DNA of 64,000 nt from Gemmatimonadota bacterium (GTDB taxonomy: Bacteria > Gemmatimonadota > Gemmatimonadetes > Longimicrobiales > Gaopeijiaceae): positions 1 to 64,000 of the forward strand of contig JAQBXY010000009.1 in assembly GCA_027623325.1 (NCBI GenBank), given 5' to 3'. Made by a program: the position numbers and the translations under genes. The first letter of the stretch is position 1. The number at the start of each line of letters is the position of its first letter. This document shows, one piece after another, positions 43,375 through 51,920 of this stretch. The notes below the pieces were generated by a model, which was given only the letters and a program-made list of their open reading frames with translations, had not been told where the DNA came from and did not search any database.

Positions 43375-46122
43375 TTATCGCCGATCGGCCCACCAGTCGT
43401 CATTCAAGATCGTGACACGCCGCTCGAAGCTCTGCCCGTCCACGGAGAGAACCAACCGGTAGTCGCCCGCGGGTGCGTCGCTGAACGCGAAGCGCATGCG
43501 CTCGGCCGGGGACGGACCGCCGCGCCCGCCGAAGCCGCCACCTCCACCGCCTCGGCCACCACGATCGGCCGCTTCCCGGAGACTCTCGCGTTCGGCCTCG
43601 GATCGCTCCAGGCGTCGTTGCATGTCCCACTGCACCGCGTGCACACCGGCCGTTGTCTCTCCTTCGAGCACCGAGATCGGAACTGCACCCTGGTACACGG
43701 TGATCGTGACGTCGCCACGCGCATCGTTCCTGAGGTAGTAGTAAAGCGAAGCCCCGGCCGCCTCACTCTCACCGTCGAAGTTCGACGATGAGGAGTTGGT
43801 GCGGTTGTCGGCGATCCAGCGAACCTCGGATTCGGGCGTGAAGAAGTACGCGTCCTGCGCCAACACCGCCGGGGTGAGTTCTACGAGGGGCGCGATGTCC
43901 GCGACGTAGATGCCACGGCCGTGGGTCCCCACCACGAGGTCGTTATCACGTTCCTGGATCTTCATGTCGTGCACCGGCACCGTCGGCATATCGAGCTTCA
44001 TGCTCGACCAGCGAGCGCCGCCGGTGTTGGACACCCACACCTGGAACTCCGTGCCGACGAAGAGCAGGGCAGGGTTCTGATGGTGCTCGCGAATGACGTT
44101 CACCGGGCCGCTCGGGAGGTTCGACGAGATCGAAGTCCAGCTCGCGCCGAAGTCGGTCGTCTTGTACACGAAGGGACGGAAATCGTCGTTCCGATATCCT
44201 GTGTACGAAACGTACGCGGTACCGAGTTCATGGTGAGAAGCCTCGACGCGGCTCACCCAGTAGTTCGGGTTGTTCGGGATGTTGTCGCTGACCAACGTCC
44301 AGGTCGCGCCGCCGTCTTGGGTGACCTGAACGTTGCCATCGTCGGTTCCGACCCAAATGAGTCCCGCCTTGATCGGCGACTCGTCCATGGTGGAGATCGT
44401 GCCGTACTGGATGTTGCCATCACCACCCTTGCCGGTGGTCAGCGTCGCTGGGTCGTTCTTGCTCAGGTCCGGACTGATGACCTCCCAGCTTTCGCCTCGG
44501 AACGCCGAGCGCATGAGCTTGTTGCCTGCGTGGAACACGACATCACAATCGTGTGGAGAAACGAGGATCGGCGCGTTCCAGTTGAAGCGCATGTCAGGGT
44601 CGTCGATTCGAATGTTCTTGCGCTCGCCCGTGAGGAGATCGAGTCGACCGATGGGCCCGAACTGTGACTCGTTGTACAGGTAGCGGTTCTCGCACGTCTC
44701 GAACTCGTTGTACATGCCGTCGCCGCCGCCCACCCGTTCCCACATCTCGAAGGTGAGCGGGCCGCCGGCCGGGTTGGTGTTGTAGGCCATACTCGACCCG
44801 TTGTCCTGCAGCCCTCCCGCGATGCGATACGGACGCGAGTTGTCGAGGCCGATCGAATAGAACTGGGCGAGCGACTGGAAGTCCGGGTGGTACCAGTTCT
44901 CACCGCCGTCGTAGCTGATGCCGAGGCCGTGGTCGTAGCCGAGGATCATATGCCGGGAGTCGGCTGGATTGATCCAGAGCGCGTGGTCGTCACCCCCGAA
45001 TCCGAGCGGCTGCCGTTCCCACGTCTCGCCGCCATCGGTCGTGCCCCATGACGCGGCAGAAAGTACGTGGACCGACTCGGGGTCGTTCGGGTCGATGATG
45101 ATCTGCCCGTAGTAGTAGGCCGGCCCACCACCGATCGACTGCCCTTCCGGACTCGCACGATCCCAGGTGAGTCCACCGTCATCGGAGCGGTACACCTCGC
45201 CCCCGATCATTCCGCTGCTCGACTTGTGGTCCAGGAGTTCCTGGCGCCGATCGGCATCGGACATGTCCTTCTTGTTGGCATTCTCGACTGTCACATAGAC
45301 AATGCGCGGATCACGTTCGTAGACGTCGACGCCGATGCGACCGAGCATCCCTTCCGGGAGTCCTTGGCCGATCTGGATCCAGTTGCTGCCCCCGTCCGTG
45401 GACTTGTAGAGACGGCTGCCCGGTCCTGCCAGGTCGAACGTATACGGGAGTCGCACCTTGTCGTAGCTCGCCGCGTAGAGCGTGTTCGAATCTGTTGGGT
45501 CCATGACGACATCGACGACGCCGATTCGTCGACCCTCGACCTGCGGCCCGAGGACGCGGTTCCAGCTCCTGCCCCCGTTCGTCGACTTGTAGAGTCCACG
45601 CTCCTCGTTCTCTGAGTACAGGTGCCCGAGCACGGCGACATAGACCGTGTTCGCGTCGGTCGGATGTACGACGATTCTGCCGATGTGATGGGAGTCCGGC
45701 AGGCCGACGTTGGTCCAACTCTCGCCTGCGTCCGTCGACTTGTAGACGCCGTCCCCCCAATACGAACTCCGCGAGTTGTTCCCCTCGCCCGAGCCTAGGT
45801 AGAGGATATTCGGGTCCGACGGTGCAACCGCGATGGCACCGATCGAGAAGACGCCTTCGTGTTCGAACAAGACGTCGAAGGTGATTCCGTTGTTGTCGGT
45901 CTTCCACAGGTGCCCGGAAGCCGTGGCCGCGTAGAACGTGTACGGCTGCTGACTCGGCACCGCGAGGTCGACGAAGCGACCGCTCTGGCGGGTAGGCCCG
46001 ATCTCGCGGTACGCGAGGTTCGACAGGACCGCCTCGTTGAGATCTTGGGCCGTAACCGGTGCTACTGGAAGGAAGTTTGCACCGAGAACCGCCAGGCAGA
46101 GTGCGCTTCGAAGGGACTTCAT
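43375..46122 (-). CDS. Sortilin/VPS10-like Asp-box (BNR) repeat protein, secreted
   Basis: 915 residues with a signal peptide ending near TAQDL. At least eight Asp-box repeats (S/T-x-D-x-G-x-x-W) are visible: STDAGESW, STNGGRSW, STDGGSNW, SDDGGLTW, TTDGGETW, SYDGGENW, TQDGGATW and TTDFGASW. These form a ten-bladed-type propeller as in sortilin/VPS10 and xyloglucanase-like proteins, but no glycosidase catalytic pair was identified. A glycine-rich tract (GGRGGGGGGFGGRGG) separates a small C-terminal beta domain that resembles a secretion/FlgD-like fold. Start at 46122 follows GGAG at 9 bases; ATG 46137 is the alternative. It lies between the M14 peptidase and LVIVD genes. Confidence 0.88.
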   Translation of the reverse strand: MKSLRSALCLAVLGANFLPVAPVTAQDLNEAVLSNLAYREIGPTRQSGRFVDLAVPSQQPYTFYAATASGHLWKTDNNGITFDVLFEHEGVFSIGAIAVAPSDPNILYLGSGEGNNSRSSYWGDGVYKSTDAGESWTNVGLPDSHHIGRIVVHPTDANTVYVAVLGHLYSENEERGLYKSTNGGRSWNRVLGPQVEGRRIGVVDVVMDPTDSNTLYAASYDKVRLPYTFDLAGPGSRLYKSTDGGSNWIQIGQGLPEGMLGRIGVDVYERDPRIVYVTVENANKKDMSDADRRQELLDHKSSSGMIGGEVYRSDDGGLTWDRASPEGQSIGGGPAYYYGQIIIDPNDPESVHVLSAASWGTTDGGETWERQPLGFGGDDHALWINPADSRHMILGYDHGLGISYDGGENWYHPDFQSLAQFYSIGLDNSRPYRIAGGLQDNGSSMAYNTNPAGGPLTFEMWERVGGGDGMYNEFETCENRYLYNESQFGPIGRLDLLTGERKNIRIDDPDMRFNWNAPILVSPHDCDVVFHAGNKLMRSAFRGESWEVISPDLSKNDPATLTTGKGGDGNIQYGTISTMDESPIKAGLIWVGTDDGNVQVTQDGGATWTLVSDNIPNNPNYWVSRVEASHHELGTAYVSYTGYRNDDFRPFVYKTTDFGASWTSISSNLPSGPVNVIREHHQNPALLFVGTEFQVWVSNTGGARWSSMKLDMPTVPVHDMKIQERDNDLVVGTHGRGIYVADIAPLVELTPAVLAQDAYFFTPESEVRWIADNRTNSSSSNFDGESEAAGASLYYYLRNDARGDVTITVYQGAVPISVLEGETTAGVHAVQWDMQRRLERSEAERESLREAADRGGRGGGGGGFGGRGGPSPAERMRFAFSDAPAGDYRLVLSVDGQSFERRVTILNDDWWADRR

Positions 46123-46151
46123 TGTGAATGACTCCATCGTCGTAGTTCGTG

Positions 46152-49091
46152 TCAGCTGATGGGGGTGTCGCCGGGCTTGCCCGCGTCGAGGTCGTTCCAG
46201 TTCAGGATCGTGTTGAAGCCCAAGAAGAACGTCCCCTGAGTTTGCCACCGCCAGAACGGGCGGATGGCGAACATGACGACGTGGCCATCCCCGACGGCTG
46301 CATCGACGACCTGCGCCTTACCGGCCAGCGCTTCGCCGCCGCCGAGTGTGCCAGACAAGAGGATCTGGTTGGCCTGCTGAGGGAAGCGCATGACGACGCG
46401 TGGGCGGTTGCCATCATCCCCGCCGAATCCGAACTGGGCCGCAATCGCCCTGAACTCTGCCATTTCGTCCACGGGCGCTGCTCCACCACGGCCACCCCGA
46501 CCGCCCCGACCCTGCTCCTCAGGAAGCTCGAAGGGCGACAGCTCAGGCCGGTTGGCCATCGGTGTGGTGTTCTGCCACGGGCCACCGCCCCGTCCGAATC
46601 CGCCGAACCCTCCCCCCCCGAATCCACTACCTCCGGCAGAAAGCACGAGGTCGTTCTTGAAGAAGACCGGCAACTGGTCACCGCTGTATCCGTAGGCGAT
46701 CGGGCTGGTCTTGTCGGAGATGATACCGCGGTGAATCGAACCCGGTGCGACGAGGTCCGCGGGACTCTCGACCGTCACTCCGGATGTGAGTCCGTACTCC
46801 GGGAAGATCGATGCGGTCGCACCTTCGACGAGGAGCGTACCGCCCTCGCGGACGAAGTTCGCCAACTCGACGAGACCGTCGAAACCCATCCCGCCCCGAA
46901 TGTCATCACTCTCGTCGATGCCGCCGAGATTCGGCGTCTCCGCGCTCCGTCGGTACGGAAGCGGGAGCTCTCCGGTCATGGCGATCCCGTTGACCTGTGA
47001 CTGCGCGTCTCCCCCTACGTGGGGATAGATGATGACGTCGTACTTCGCGCGAAGATTGCCCTCACGCAGCTTCTGGTCGGCGAAGTACTCGTAGGGAACT
47101 CCGTAGTGATCGAGAGCGCCTCGGACCCAGCCCTCGTCCTGCGTGCGCTGCCACGAATGGACGTAGCCGATGCGCGGCACATCGAGTTCGTGCGTGGCGA
47201 CATCCGGCATCGTGTTGGTGCCCCACGCCATGAGGCCCAACTCCTCGATGCTTTGCTCCAGTACCCGGCGGTCAGCAGCGGGGATGATGAACGCGCCTGC
47301 ACGGAACTGATGGCCGTCCATCTCGAAGTCGGCTTCTGCGGCGTGCATGGTCACGCCGGCATGACGAAAGCGGAACGCCATGAGGTTGTTGTCGGTCGTA
47401 TGATCGATGACGACGATGCTGCCGCCGCCGTCGATGTTCCCGCGGCGGCTCGCCGGTTGGGTGAGCCGCGTCATGTCCGATTGCAGGACGGCGGGGTCCG
47501 AAATCTCGTCCAGGTCGACATTGCGCATGAGCTGGAACGTCCAGCCCGTATCGTCGTAGGGGCGCGGGTTGTCGAGCGAGAACTGCTGTAGAGAGAGGTA
47601 CATGTCGGCGAGGGTACGGAATGGCTGGTCCGCCCGAATGATGTAGTCACCTTCGGCGACGTTGACCCCTCCGACGCTGAAGTCTTCGTCCGCCTGGTGG
47701 ATTTCGAGGCCCTGACGCATGAGTTCGTTGACCGCGTCCGCTGCGTCCGCCCGACGACGCTGCTCGGCGGGGATGACCCAAGCGTTGATAGGCCCTTCCA
47801 CGCCTCGACGAACCGAACGCTTGTTCTTGGTCCAGTAGTTTTCGAGGAACAGGGACGCGTGGTCGGCCGTGTACTTCAAGGAGAAGAGCACGCCAGACTG
47901 CTGGATGTTCGTGTTGTTGCGGGGTCCCCACGCGATTTCGGGAAGTGGCGGATTGGGTCGGTACCACTCACGGCTGGTTCCCGTGTTTCCGACGCGCAGC
48001 GTCCGGTTCTGGGGGCCGTAGCCGGCGACCTCGTAGAAGCGTCCGACCGCGTTGTGGCCATGCGCGATCGTGAACATGTAGTTCGGCGTCCACCCGTCGT
48101 AGAAGTTGTAGGTCCAGACGCCGGGCACGTCCCGCTTCGACATCTCGAGGACGTCATTCTCAGCGAGCATCCACCACTCTGTGATGGTGATCGCGTCGAA
48201 CGCTTCGTTGTAGGGACCCGTGCCGGTCGACGAGTAGAGGTAGTTCTGTGCCTCGTGGAGGTCGTGCATGATCGTCGGAGCCCACTCGAGCTGCAGCGCG
48301 TTCACGTTCTTGGTGAGCATGAGCATCTGGCCCATGGCGTCACGGTTGTTGTCATGGGCGACGTACTTGCCCCAGTACATCAGAGGCAGCCGGGCTTCCC
48401 CCTCGGGCCGACCCTTATTGAAGTAGTAGGTATCGACCTGCTTTTCCCGGCCATCCACCTCGATGACAGGCGTGATGAACGTGATGATGTTGTCGCGGAT
48501 GGTGCTGATGAAATCGGAGTCTTGAACGACGAGCCGGTAGGCCAGCTCCTGGAGCATCTCCGGACCGCCGTTCTCCGTCGAATGAATCCCACTCGTGAGC
48601 CAGTAGATCGGCTTGGCCATCTCTTCGATGAGCTGCCGCGCGCGATCCTCGGGGGTGCGTCGCGGATCGGTCAGCTCCTGCAGGTAGCCCTTGTACGTTT
48701 CGAGACTGGCTATAGTCGCTTCGTCGGCGATCGCCATGACGATCATCTCTCGGCCTTCCTCGGTCTGCCCCATCGACATGACCGTGGCGCGCGGAGATGC
48801 GTCCGCGATGGCACGCAGGTACCGGTGAATGTCGGCGGCGTACGTCAGTTCGTCCGGAGTCCCGACGATGCGCCCGTGAAAGTCGAGCGGTGTGGGGACC
48901 GTTTCGGAGGCGGGCAGGTGATCGACGAGTTCGGTCGTGATCCGGTCGTCCTGGAGGTGCTCGGCGATGAGACGTGTGTACTCCTCGTCGATGCGCTGGC
49001 TTCCTCGGGACGTCTGTGCTGCCGTGACCGTGGGCGTCGCGATTGCGGCGACGAGCATCGTCCAGACGAAGCGACGGACGTTGCGATACAT
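46152..49091 (-). CDS. M14-family zinc carboxypeptidase-like protein, secreted
   Basis: 979 residues. Signal peptide ends near TAAQT (about residue 26). The zinc pair HxxE is in GIHSTENGG (His170, Glu173), and a further His lies in MHDLHEAQ (276-279). The first 350 residues are the peptidase, followed by a large domain with a class I glutamine-amidotransferase-like segment (YDVIIYPHVGGDAQ; FVREGGTLLVEGAT). Two glycine-rich tracts lie near residues 815-880. AGGGGGC sits 4 bases before the ATG. It is first in a secreted-protein operon and probably trims peptides outside the cell. Confidence 0.88.
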   Translation of the reverse strand: MYRNVRRFVWTMLVAAIATPTVTAAQTSRGSQRIDEEYTRLIAEHLQDDRITTELVDHLPASETVPTPLDFHGRIVGTPDELTYAADIHRYLRAIADASPRATVMSMGQTEEGREMIVMAIADEATIASLETYKGYLQELTDPRRTPEDRARQLIEEMAKPIYWLTSGIHSTENGGPEMLQELAYRLVVQDSDFISTIRDNIITFITPVIEVDGREKQVDTYYFNKGRPEGEARLPLMYWGKYVAHDNNRDAMGQMLMLTKNVNALQLEWAPTIMHDLHEAQNYLYSSTGTGPYNEAFDAITITEWWMLAENDVLEMSKRDVPGVWTYNFYDGWTPNYMFTIAHGHNAVGRFYEVAGYGPQNRTLRVGNTGTSREWYRPNPPLPEIAWGPRNNTNIQQSGVLFSLKYTADHASLFLENYWTKNKRSVRRGVEGPINAWVIPAEQRRRADAADAVNELMRQGLEIHQADEDFSVGGVNVAEGDYIIRADQPFRTLADMYLSLQQFSLDNPRPYDDTGWTFQLMRNVDLDEISDPAVLQSDMTRLTQPASRRGNIDGGGSIVVIDHTTDNNLMAFRFRHAGVTMHAAEADFEMDGHQFRAGAFIIPAADRRVLEQSIEELGLMAWGTNTMPDVATHELDVPRIGYVHSWQRTQDEGWVRGALDHYGVPYEYFADQKLREGNLRAKYDVIIYPHVGGDAQSQVNGIAMTGELPLPYRRSAETPNLGGIDESDDIRGGMGFDGLVELANFVREGGTLLVEGATASIFPEYGLTSGVTVESPADLVAPGSIHRGIISDKTSPIAYGYSGDQLPVFFKNDLVLSAGGSGFGGGGFGGFGRGGGPWQNTTPMANRPELSPFELPEEQGRGGRGGRGGAAPVDEMAEFRAIAAQFGFGGDDGNRPRVVMRFPQQANQILLSGTLGGGEALAGKAQVVDAAVGDGHVVMFAIRPFWRWQTQGTFFLGFNTILNWNDLDAGKPGDTPIS

Positions 49092-49230
49092 GGTGCCCCC
49101 TGGTGTGTCAGGATATTGTGGTGATCGGGTGGCCCGCGGTGATCCCAGGCCATCGGTGTACGTAGGACCCGCGAGCAGGATCAGGTGCTGACGGACTGAC
49201 TCCGCGGTCACTCGTGGGGAGAGTCAAGCT

Positions 49231-49908
49231 ATGTCTCACAGCGTTCGAAGGCATCTGCGCGTGGACGTCGCTGCATACGATGCGACGATTCGCCGATTCA
49301 TTCCGGGCTACGTCAGCATGCTCGAGACCGCGGCCGAAGCTGTCGCTGCCGTCAAGCCTGGTCTCGTGGTGGATCTCGGTGCTGGGACCGGAGCGCTTTC
49401 CGAAGCGCTTTTGTCCCGTTCCGAAGTCGGGACGGTGGAGCTCCTCGATGTCGACGCCCAGATGATGCACCGGGCGCGTGCGCGCCTCGAAGTCTTCGGC
49501 GATCGGGCCCGGTTCACTCTGCGGTCCTTCGACGAGGCCTTCTCCCCCTGTGATGCGTTCGCTGCCTCCCTCTCTCTCCACCACATCCCTACGCTTGAGG
49601 CGAAATCGGCACTGTTCGAGAGAGCGTTCCAGGCGTTGAGTCCGGGAGGGGTGTTGGTGAACGCCGACGCGAACATGCCCACAGAACCGCGAGCTCGGGA
49701 ACGACTCTTCGATATGTGGGCCGCCCACATGGTCGCCTCGGGCATCACGGCGAAGAGGGCCCGTCAGCATTTTGAGCATTGGGCGAACGAGGACACCTAC
49801 CTACCCGTGGACGCCGAGCTCGCGGAGTTGCGCACGATCGGCTTCGAGGCCGAACGGGTCTGGGAGCGCGGTCCGATCGGCGTCGTGGTCGCTCGGAAAC
49901 CGGCCTAG
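49231..49908 (+). CDS. Class I SAM-dependent methyltransferase
   Basis: 225 residues. Motif I is LVVDLGAGTGALSEALL, motif II ends in VELLDVDAQMM with the acidic residue for the SAM ribose, and post-motifs ASLSLHHIP and LSPGGVLVNADAN follow. A methyltransf_25-type small-molecule methyltransferase; no substrate can be named. It is divergent from the M14 operon over 139 bases and converges on the metacaspase-like gene with a 4-base gap. Confidence 0.85.
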   Translation: MSHSVRRHLRVDVAAYDATIRRFIPGYVSMLETAAEAVAAVKPGLVVDLGAGTGALSEALLSRSEVGTVELLDVDAQMMHRARARLEVFGDRARFTLRSFDEAFSPCDAFAASLSLHHIPTLEAKSALFERAFQALSPGGVLVNADANMPTEPRARERLFDMWAAHMVASGITAKRARQHFEHWANEDTYLPVDAELAELRTIGFEAERVWERGPIGVVVARKPA

Positions 49909-49912
49909 GCTC

Positions 49913-50827
49913 CTAACGGCCGGGCGCGAACAGGGCCTTCGCCCCCGCTCCCGTCAGTTGAGGGACTTGGACGAGGTCGTCGCGCAGCAGTCGCGCGGCC
50001 ACGGCGGCCATCACCTCTTCGTAGGTCGTGCTCTCGGTTGCGGCCCGTAGTTTTTGAACCAGGTAGGTCGTGAAGGCTCCGTGCTGCGCGGGAATGCCTC
50101 CGTCCCCTGTCGGGAATGAGCCCTCGAGCGCCGACTGGTTGGGGGCCGCGCCGGCCAGCTCGACGATCGATGCACCCCCGTCGGCCATCGTCTCGCGATC
50201 GAACCGTTGTCGGACGGCTTCGGGTTCGTTGCCGTCCTCCGGGGGCAGGGGGCGTTCGAGCGAACGCGTTCGCATTTCGCTGCCTCGAGTGGCGGTTCCC
50301 GAGTGGCAGCTGTCGAGTATGACCACGGCGCTCGCTGGCACCGTCGACAGCCACATCCGGAAGTCGTCGTCGCGAATGTCGTTGGCACTCGAATTGGCCA
50401 GGATGTCGGTGGGAGCCAGCGTCTCGTCGAGGCCGTCGGGCTCGTCGCCGTCCAGGTCGAAAGCCTGCGCCCCGTGGCCCGCGAAATAGAAGATGGCCAG
50501 GTCGTCGGGTCCCGCCCGGGACGCCAACCACTCCGTGATGGCCAGGTGTATGGCTGCCTTCGTCGCTTCACGGCTCAAGAGTGTGAGCGTGTTCGCCTCG
50601 GCCAATCCCCACCGTTCGATGAGCACCTCTCGCATGAGCAGTGCGTCACTCTCCGCACCCTGAAGATCCCTCCCAGGCTCGTCTTCGTACTCCATGTAGT
50701 CGTTGATGCCGACGAAGACTGCGTACTTGTCCTGTTCAGCGGCCATCACGCTCGTGGCGGGGAGGCCCCACAGGGCTAGGACGATTCCGATACCCCGAGG
50801 GTAGGGAAGGGGGCGACGCGTCGGCAC
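49913..50827 (-). CDS. Secreted caspase-family (metacaspase-like, C14) protease
   Basis: 304 residues from a GTG start. A signal peptide ends near VMAAEQ (about residue 31). The caspase-fold p20-like domain carries the full His-Cys dyad: His118 in YFAGHGAQ and Cys174 in LDSCHSG, with the acidic S1-pocket residues DLDGDEPDG between. Such enzymes cut after Arg or Lys. It is 9 bases downstream of the acetamidase gene. Export is a point against an intracellular death role and for extracellular or envelope processing, which is inference. Confidence 0.88.
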   Translation of the reverse strand: MPTRRPLPYPRGIGIVLALWGLPATSVMAAEQDKYAVFVGINDYMEYEDEPGRDLQGAESDALLMREVLIERWGLAEANTLTLLSREATKAAIHLAITEWLASRAGPDDLAIFYFAGHGAQAFDLDGDEPDGLDETLAPTDILANSSANDIRDDDFRMWLSTVPASAVVILDSCHSGTATRGSEMRTRSLERPLPPEDGNEPEAVRQRFDRETMADGGASIVELAGAAPNQSALEGSFPTGDGGIPAQHGAFTTYLVQKLRAATESTTYEEVMAAVAARLLRDDLVQVPQLTGAGAKALFAPGR

Positions 50828-50836
50828 GGTGCCGCC

Positions 50837-51808
50837 CTACCGCGGCAGGTACTCCTTGGGAAACTTCGCGACCACGGTATAGATCGGGTCCACGATGTTG
50901 CCGATCGTGCTCTCGCCCAGCTGACCGACGAGCATGTAGGCGTCCCACTTCCCGAAGCCGTAGTCCTCGACCAGCCACTCCACGAGCTCGACGTGTGCGA
51001 GGCGGAAGGCATCGATGAGCGGCCGCGCGCTTCCGGCCACCATGATGTGGGTCTCGTCCTCGAGCCGAGGCCAGGCGATCTGTTTGCCGCGGACGAGGTC
51101 GATCTTCAGGGTCACGTCCATGGAGGTCTCGAGTCCGGTACCGTTGACCTCACCCTCACCCTGGCGAGCGTGCCCGTCGCCGAAGTAGAAGTACGCGCCG
51201 TCGTTGAAGATGGGCAGGTAGACGACCGTCCCCTCGCGCACTTCGGGCACGTCCATGTTGCCCCCGAAGTTGCCGGGCCACAGGCCGGCGAAGGCCTCCT
51301 CGTTGGCCGGGGCCACGGCTACGCGACCCAGCATGGGTTGCAGATCGATCGTGATCTGGCCCATCTCGGAGTCGGGCAGGTCGACCGTACCGGTCATCGC
51401 CTGACCATCGAGGCGCCACTCATAGCGTCGGGCCTCGATGGGGTCGTTGAGGAGCCTGAGGCGCGAGTCGGTCGCAAGGCCGCCGAAGTCCGAATAGAGC
51501 TGCACGCCGGCCAGGTTGTGGTTGGGGCGCACTCGGATGATCTCGACGCGCAACATGTCGTTCGTCGTCGCGCCCTCCACATAGAAGGGCCCGACTTCAC
51601 CCGGGAATGCGCCGCCGCCTGGGTTGTAGTAGTCGCCATGCATGGTCCGGGACACGAGCACCGTTCCCGGGGCGATCCTCGCGACGGGTTCCCTCACGGC
51701 GAAGGTCGGGTACCCGATCGTGGGCTCGAATCTCAGGGTATCCTGAGCGGACAATGGAATCGCGACGGTCCACATCACGGCGGGCAGAATGAACGAGCGG
51801 ATCCTCAC
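50837..51808 (-). CDS. Acetamidase/formamidase family protein, exported
   Basis: 323 residues. Start is GTG 51808 with GGGAGG eight bases upstream, giving a signal peptide VRIRSFILPAVMWTVAIPLS to AQ. The FmdA_AmdA fold is recognisable from GPFYVEGATTNDMLRVEI, NFGGNMDVPEVREGTVVYLP (given as its NFGGNMD core) and GDGHARQGEGEVNGTGLE. Family members release ammonia from short amides. Export is unusual for the family, though typical of this genome's hydrolases. Confidence 0.88.
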   Translation of the reverse strand: MRIRSFILPAVMWTVAIPLSAQDTLRFEPTIGYPTFAVREPVARIAPGTVLVSRTMHGDYYNPGGGAFPGEVGPFYVEGATTNDMLRVEIIRVRPNHNLAGVQLYSDFGGLATDSRLRLLNDPIEARRYEWRLDGQAMTGTVDLPDSEMGQITIDLQPMLGRVAVAPANEEAFAGLWPGNFGGNMDVPEVREGTVVYLPIFNDGAYFYFGDGHARQGEGEVNGTGLETSMDVTLKIDLVRGKQIAWPRLEDETHIMVAGSARPLIDAFRLAHVELVEWLVEDYGFGKWDAYMLVGQLGESTIGNIVDPIYTVVAKFPKEYLPR

Positions 51809-51876
51809 GTTGCGACCTCCCAGGTGTCGTTGAGTGGTCGGCAATGTGCGCGTTCTGTACCGCGGTCGCGAGCCCT

Positions 51877-51896
51877 GCCGGCGGCGCGGGGCCGGC
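51877..51896 (-). terminator. Weak hairpin downstream of the asparaginase gene
   Basis: GCCGGC (51877-51882) and GCCGGC (51891-51896) can pair around an 8-base loop. No T-run follows on the minus strand. The hairpin lies in the 112-base gap after the asparaginase stop and before the acetamidase start, so it could be a transcription end or a chance GC palindrome. Confidence 0.25.
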
Positions 51897-51920
51897 CTAC
51901 GAGTGGAGCACCTGAGGGAT

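Noticed and set aside
43516-46640. RGG-type RNA-binding domains in the two secreted proteins
   Set aside because: Both proteins have signal peptides and the tracts lack the spacing of true RGG boxes; linker or surface roles are more likely.
51877-51896. Strong terminator call for the GCCGGC hairpin
   Set aside because: There is no T-run, and GCCGGC palindromes are common in GC-rich sequence; kept only as a weak feature.
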